DNA from: Phoma sp. XZ068
Taxonomy: Eukaryota; Ascomycota; Dothideomycetes; Pleosporales; Didymellaceae
Assembly: GCA_004835665.1 (NCBI GenBank)
Contig: RBKR01000028.1
Span: forward strand, 62,001-126,000
DNA: 64,000 nt
Reading direction: 5' to 3'
Below the pieces are notes generated by a model, which searched no databases, was not told where the DNA came from, and worked only from the letters and a program-made list of their open reading frames with translations. Of this stretch, positions 58,823 to 64,000 are shown piece by piece. The translations under genes were made by a program, and so were the position numbers. Numbering within the stretch: the stretch's first letter is position 1; each line of letters starts with the position of its first letter.

Positions 58823-60240
58823 GATGATGGAAAATGCAACACGGCAACACGGCAAGCAGGCAAAAGAGACAGCACCTGGGAACAACAGGACGACAGCAAG
58901 TAAGCTTTCCCAAAGGAGGAGCAACGGGGCAATACGTAAGGAGTGGTCGTGATCGTGTCGGCAGGGCGACGGGCGCGTGCACGGCCGTTTTTCGGAAATT
59001 TAACAAAGGTTATCAGGGGGCACGGACGGAGGTTGGAAGTTTGATCAAAGTTCTAGGGACTATTAGCCCAGTAGTAGTAGGAGCCGATGGAAACTAGCGA
59101 ACCTTTGGGTCGTGATTATGCGCAGCGGTCATGAGCCAATACAAGAAGATTTCTATAGTGAACGTACGTGTCCGTTAGAATTTCTTCATCCCGAGCATGC
59201 AGTGCACTAATAAGACCTCTTGACGTATGAAATTGCATCGTTTCAGTTGTTCAGCGTTGTTCGTGTAGGGCCGATGCAAATCGATAAGTCCAGATAGACT
59301 AGATGACCAATGTCAGATACTCGAAGTCAACGTGGCGGCAGTATCTCGTGGGAGAGATGCCCGGTAAACAGACTGCGGTCTGGGGTGCACAGCTCGTAAG
59401 TGGTGTACAGTGCCTGGGTTTGATTGGACGTACGCTTACAACACAGTTAGATAGCTATAAGAAGTAGACCTTTCCTTATACCATGTGTAATGCGCCCATA
59501 GATTCTGCAAAACCGCAATGTTGAAGCTAGGAAAGGAACCGTCCGCTTGTATTGCTTATGTTGCTTGCAGCCTACTAGTAAGCGTTATGCTTTGCAGTGT
59601 ATTGTGCTAAAGTGGTGTATTTGCTGCTTATCGACCGTGTGCTGACGGGAAGGCGCTAAGCTTGATCGGCTTAGCGGATCGGCTTGATCCCTGCCCGTGT
59701 TGTGGCGCAAACTTAGTTGCAACTACGTTTGGGGGGAAGGCGAAATCGCTAAGCACTGTATGCGTGAATCTGGCAGAACGCCACATTTGATTATGAGACG
59801 AAATGACGTCACGGCATCGCGAGCACGATTCATGGTGGGGTGTATTGAGACATAGATTTAGACCACAACAATTAAATCATAACTATAGTGGCACACCGAT
59901 CACATGATGGACTGTCGAGCGACTTAGTACGATCACAACACAGCGCATTGTGGACGCGTTGCGGCTCAGCGCGAACGTTGCATCCTTGGCTACTCACAGC
60001 CCTTGCAATTGGGTCGATTCACGATTCAGCCAGTGGCCTTACGCAATCTTGCAACAAGAAGGGCACGTGCTTAGCATGACGTAGTCACCAGGCCCGAGCT
60101 CTTGAGCTCTAAAATACCCCTCCAGAAGCTCATTCGTTACCCCTCCATCATAACGATTCACTCAGCTCTCACGTCTTACTACAACTTTCAGCAAACACTC
60201 AAAACACTCTCTCCAAACCTCAACCCGCACACATAAACAT
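58823..60240. other. intergenic between the OrsD remnant and the RTC3-like gene
   Basis: No gene recognised. 58823-58930 resembles the 5' leader in front of remnant B (CTCCTCCTTT..., TTGCTTGC/TTGCCTGC, CCATCATC before ATG). The last 180 bp are the RTC3 promoter. Confidence 0.5.
60064..60144 (+). promoter_or_regulatory. putative stress-response promoter elements of the RTC3-like gene
   Basis: CACGTG at 60064-60069, a TGACGTA-like site at about 60077, and two CCCCT (STRE-type) motifs at 60117-60121 and 60140-60144 lie 100-180 bp upstream of the ATG. A C/T- and CA-rich leader follows. Motif matches only; regulation is inferred by analogy with stress-induced yeast RTC3. Confidence 0.35.
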
Positions 60241-60729
60241 ATGACTCGCGGTGACGCCACTCAGACCAAGGTCCACTACAAGGGCAAGGCCGAGGACTTC
60301 ATTGTCTTCGTTGACAACTCTGAGGCTGTTCAGAACTGGCAGAAGTACGCCAGCATTCCCCTCGCACAGGTCGTCAGCGGTTTCAAGATCTTGGTAACCG
60401 ACAAGTAAGTCTGCTTCAGCTAAGCATCCAGACACGGGCGTCTCTGACATAAATACCAGCCACAGCACCCAGGGTATCTTGAACACAGCAAGCAAGGGCA
60501 CACTCGAGAACGAGTTCGGCACCTCAAATGAGGACGAGGTCATTAAGCAGATTCTCCAGAAGGGTGACGTTCAGTCAACACAGGTACGTCATGTCATGAG
60601 ACTATCACACAGGGACCTGTCTATCGCTATTGACAATCACGAAGAATCGAGCAAACACTAACACTGCCACAGAACTCCGAGCGCCAGGGTAATACCAACG
60701 ACTCCAAGGGCTCTATGGTTGCTCACTAA
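60241..60729 (+). CDS. RTC3: RTC3-like SBDS N-terminal domain (FYSH) protein
   Basis: Exons 60241-60404, 60460-60583 and 60673-60729 give 345 nt, 114 residues, as expected for this small family (yeast RTC3/YHR087W, about 111). Introns of 55 nt (GTAAGT..ACCAG) and 89 nt (GTACGT..ACTAAC..CACAG). The protein reads MTRGDATQTKVHYKGKAEDF, IVFVDNSEAVQNWQKY, IPLAQVVSGFKILVTDNHST, QGILNTASKGTLENEFGTSN and EDEVIKQILQKGDVQSTQ, with a polar tail. The single FYSH domain is related to the RNA/ribosome-binding N-terminus of SBDS/Sdo1 but lacks the other SBDS domains. It is a small soluble protein linked in yeast to RNA metabolism and stress. Intact, with no transposon in the gene. Confidence 0.92.
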
Positions 60730-60998
60730 GCGATTCGACTTACAACTCGACTCCTACTACTGGGTTAATGGTCCCCAGAACTTTGTTCAAACTTCCAAAT
60801 CTCCGTCGGTGCCCTCGATATCCTTTGTTAAATGTCCGAAAAATGCACATGCACGCGTTCGTCACACTGCCGATACGGGCGACGAACACCCTTTATATCC
60901 TATCACATCGCTCCTCCTTTTGCAGCTCACTTCCTGTTGTCCCATTGTTCCAAGTCTCGTCCCTCTTGCTTGCTTGTCGTGTTGCAATCCCCGTCATC

Positions 60999-61097
60999 AT
61001 GAATCGTGACTCCACACCAACCCTTCTGGCCCACTGCGATCTATATGTGGATGGCGAGAGTCGAACCCTGATATGTCGACATGGCGACCCTGGATGA
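60999..61097 (+). pseudogene. OrsD/DUF3505-like gene remnant B
   Basis: MNRDSTPTLLAHCDLYVDGE, SRTLICRHGDPG and stop: the first ~30 codons match remnant A at 58822-58731 and are then cut off. About 90 bp of upstream leader also matches remnant A's leader. The two remnants face away from each other around the RTC3-like gene. Confidence 0.65.
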
Positions 61098-61792
61098 AGT
61101 TGCGTCCCGCAGCGCGCATAGGGCTGATGATGACTTCCTAGCATCAAAGGAAGGTTCTGAGGCGTCCTCACTTTGCGTGACGATTAGGAACACAACGTGG
61201 TCCGAGCGTTACTCAAGGTGCCTTTTGCTCTGCTGCACTTTGGTATGCCACCTTGCGTGATACACGCAACTGCAGTCATCACTTTCTGTCCCCCGTCTGT
61301 GCGCAACGGATCTGCTGCACAGTTGCTGACTTGTGCGCCAACGCATCATCGTATAGCCGTGCGTGGATATCCATTACCCTGATTTTCCACCAGGGTGGAT
61401 TATGCTTATTCGAATGATTGTTCTTATGCTTGCTCTAGCCAATGTACGTATTCCGCTCTACAGAGATGATGTGTCGGCGCGCAGGTCAGCTCTCCATGGA
61501 GCCGATCACTGATGCGCACTGACTGTGGACTTGAAAGTGATGACTGCAGTAGCGTTTAGATTGGTGGCGCATCCGAAGCGACGACCCGGCGCAACGGGGT
61601 ACCGCTTACAGGTACCGCTGACCCAAGGCGCTTACCGCTGATGCAGTATTGCCAAGCAGCTGATGATACTGAGGAAACAAAGCGTCTCAAAGTAACGAGC
61701 AGCATAGGATGAATGCTGGTTGTGGCTAGATGTAAGCAACTTCGGCACAATATCTCATGTGATGCTAAAAAGCTCACCTCCACAATATTCAC
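61098..61792. other. intergenic, nothing recognised
   Basis: Short ORFs only. It leads up to the MULE left terminus at about 61793. Confidence 0.4.
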
Positions 61793-61860
61793 GGCAGGCT
61801 GCTGAGATTTGTCCCCAAGATGAGATTTGTCCCCAAGATGAGATTTGTCCCCAACGCTAG
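61793..61860 (+). repeat. MULE left terminus L3
   Basis: GGCAGGCTGCT, then three GAGATTTGTCCCC units at an 18-bp period separated by AAGAT, ending CGCTAG. A regular tandem version of the terminus seen at L1 and R2. Confidence 0.85.
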
Positions 61861-62008
61861 CCAAATGTTTACTAGCGGAAATTAATCGCTCAACATGGCT
61901 TAGCATGTATTTCACCAGCACGAAATCGTCGCGACACCAGCGCGTCTCCACAATAGACCGAGCACAATAAGATTTAGGTGTGGTTTATCAATCTCTTTGC
62001 ATCCTAGA

Positions 62009-64000
62009 ATGGAAGATATAGCCCCCCCTCCAGATCTGCTTTACAGCTCATATGAAGAAGCGTATATCGCACTCAAGACCCATGGCAAGCAGCATGGCTA
62101 CGGCTTCGTCCTCAAGCGAAGCTGGCCTCACAATTCGACTGTCAAGACACGCTATTACTATCGCTGCGATCGTTTCAGACACAACTACCAGTCAAGTGCA
62201 AAGGTTCTAAGCACAAGCACACGCTCCACTGGGTGTCCTTTCAAGCTTGTTGTCTTTAGGACAAAGCACAGCAATCAATGGAAGCTAGAAGTACAGGACA
62301 AGGACCACAACCATCCCCGGTCAATCAACTCGAGTGCGCACAATGTCTATCGCAGGCGTACACCAGCACAGAAGGAAGTGATAGAATCAATGACCCATGC
62401 TGGCGTGCGGCCCATGCAGATACTGGCTGCCATCCAGAGAGAGGATCAGGACACACTGATATCTGCCACCGATATCCGCATCGAGAGGAAGGCTATCAGA
62501 GAGAAACTCTCCATGGGAGAAGCCCAGTGGAGACACTGCTAGACGATCTGTCCACGACAGACTGGATCTTTACCGTCAAGAAGGACGATAACAATCGCAT
62601 CCAGAACCTCTTCTTCGCCCACCAGAAGCAGGTTGAGCTTCCGCTGGCAAACCCCGACGTCTTGCTGATGGACTGCACATATCGAACCAACAAGTACAAA
62701 CTCCCTCTGCTGCACATACTCGGCTGCACTAATCTGCAGACGTTCTTCTCTGCGGGCTTCTGCTTTCTCAGCAACGAGACGCATGCAGATTACCATTGGG
62801 CGATCGCGAATTTCTCCCGCAAGACTGGCGTGCAACAACCGCGTGTGTTTATTAGCGATCAGGAAGAAGCTTTGAAGATGTCAGCGCGCTCGCTGCTTCC
62901 GAGAGTTCCTCAGCTCTTGTGCGTACGGCACATCAACAAGAACGTTCAGACAAAAGCGCAACAAACGTGGCGAGACGCTGATGGTGTGACGAAAGAGGCA
63001 AAGCAGAGGATCGCTGAACAAAGGGCGTCATTCATGAAACGCTGGACTCAGGTATGCTAGCCCTAGTTGTTGCGAGCACTTTGAGCCAACGCTTTCCATA
63101 TAACGTAGCCCCGGGCTGACCAGAGCAGCTGGTCTACGCGAAGAGCCATTGGAGTTCCAATTCAAATGGAATGATCTGCTCAAAGACTACAGTCACCAGC
63201 CAGAGCTCTGCAGGTACCTGCAAGAGAACCAATACCTGACACGCACGGAGTGGGCCGCTGCGTGGACCTCTCATCACCGACACTATAGCACGATCACAAG
63301 CTCACCTGTTGAAGGAATGCACAAGGTCTTGAAGGACTATCTCATGACTTCAATGGGCGACTTGCTTCGTGTTGTCGGGAGGATCGAGCAGATGGTTAAG
63401 AGCCAATACAACAAGTACAAAAAGGAGATCGCTTCTTCTAGACACAGCACCAAGTTTCAGCACAAGCTCGAGTCCATGCCCTTCCTGCCTCCTGGAATCC
63501 ATGATGTCCTCACGCCGCCAGCTGTCGAGCGCATCAGGCAACAAGATTGCTACGCCAGAAAGAGCAAAGGCAGCGCCGTCATCCTTGTTCAGGCCTCTTC
63601 GAGAAAACCAACGGTCTTCCATGCCGCCATACGCTGCAAGAAGTAATGGCTGCTAGATCCACACTACGATTGAACCATCTCTACGATGATCATTGGCGCT
63701 ATCAACGTGAGCAAGGGCCTTCGGTGTTCTTATCCCCCAGGCCGTACCAGTCTGTTCTAGAGCCCCTTAGAGCTCAAACAAGGGGTGCGCCGAGGAGAAA
63801 CGAAGCATCAACTTGCCGAGACCCCTCAGCTTTCGAACGACCTGTGCCACCTTCTGTTCCCCGCTTTCAACCTTACCATCAACATGGGGGCCAAACACTT
63901 GCTGAAGCTCTGCAGCAAGTCAGCACTTCGGTCACTGTTTCGATTCCTACATCTGTACCAGGCGCGAGTCCTGTGACCACCTGCATATCTGTGTCAAATT
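62009..64000 (+). pseudogene. MULE transposase, frameshifted, 3' end outside the window
   Basis: MEDIAPPPDLLYSSYEEAYI opens a FAR1-like zinc region (RYYYRCDRFRHNYQSSAK...CPFKLVVF). A one-base deletion near 62515 moves the frame to GRSPVETLLDDLSTTDWIFT. The catalytic core has Asp in LLMDCTYRTNKYK, then ETHADYHWAIANF, the second Asp in VFISDQEEALKMS and LLCVRHINKNVQ. A GTATGC donor at 63052 suggests an intron ending about 63128-63145. The next block is WNDLLKDYSHQPELCRYL, SPVEGMHKVLKDYLM and MVKSQYNKYKKEIA, with stop at 63646. Further C-terminal sequence (TRGAPRRNEASTCRDPSAFE) continues in another frame to the window end. Two or more frame lesions make this copy inactive. Confidence 0.9.

Larger units (their letters stand above)
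61793..64000 (+). mobile_element. Mutator-like element (MULE), running off the window
   Basis: The left end has three GAGATTTGTCCCC units (61804-61816, 61822-61834 and 61840-61852) followed by AACGCTAG. The transposase starts about 150 bp inside, the same distance as at 21.4-21.6 kb. The right end is beyond the window. Confidence 0.85.

Overview
The window looks like an accessory, transposon-rich stretch of a filamentous ascomycete genome. Host genes are sparse, carry 46-89 nt introns with GT..AG ends and CTAAC/CTGAC-like branch sites, and encode typical fungal families: a ccg-9-type trehalose phosphorylase, a SLN1-type hybrid kinase, phosphoketolase, an RTC3-like SBDS-domain protein and fungal SREBP-type bHLH factors. 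A Dothideomycete is my best guess, but that is inference from gene style only. No rRNA, tRNA or CRISPR array was recognised.

Layout. 1-5 kb: an intact trehalose phosphorylase gene (minus strand), then a NACHT/STAND (NLR-like) gene fragment abutting a degraded Tc1/mariner fragment. 5-17.4 kb: gene-poor DNA with three paralogous bHLH genes (5.1, 13.1 and 16.5-17.4 kb). Only the third is open; the first has a frameshift in a T8 run and the second an in-frame TGA. A small hypothetical gene with a frameshift in a G6 run lies at 9.6 kb. 17.8-19.4 kb: a complete-ended Tc1/mariner element with TA target duplication and a dead transposase.

21.4-30.8 kb: a composite region bounded by near-identical inverted Mutator-like (MULE) termini made of repeated GAGATTTGTCCCC units. 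Inside are a 5' MULE transposase fragment, a Copia relic with its 3' LTR, an intact GAL10-like UDP-glucose 4-epimerase gene, a small non-autonomous MULE, and a SLN1 histidine kinase gene cut off just before its ATP-binding G2 box. 31-33 kb: two ORFs of unknown function. 33.2-37 kb: a pogo/Fot1 element with an intact transposase, a second pogo remnant in the same orientation, and a phosphoketolase gene cut by that remnant and carrying a premature TGA. 38.2-44.3 kb: a pogo-like remnant split by a very young Copia element (5-bp target duplication, nearly identical LTRs, one stop in gag, 33-Asn tract).

46.3-49.6 kb: an intact MFS sugar transporter and an HSP20 gene whose last codons come from the 5' LTR of a second young Copia element (49.6-55.3 kb). 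That element is followed directly by a 5'-truncated Tad-like LINE (55.3-58.5 kb) and shows no target duplication, which suggests recombination between copies. 58.5-61.1 kb: two divergently oriented N-terminal fragments of an OrsD/DUF3505-type gene flank an intact RTC3-like gene. 61.8 kb to the end: a second, better preserved but broken MULE that runs off the window.

The surviving host genes lean towards sugar and stress physiology (trehalose, galactose, sugar uptake, phosphoketolase, osmosensing, small heat shock, RTC3). They are not arranged as an obvious pathway cluster. The dominant theme is transposons truncating, enclosing or fusing to host genes.
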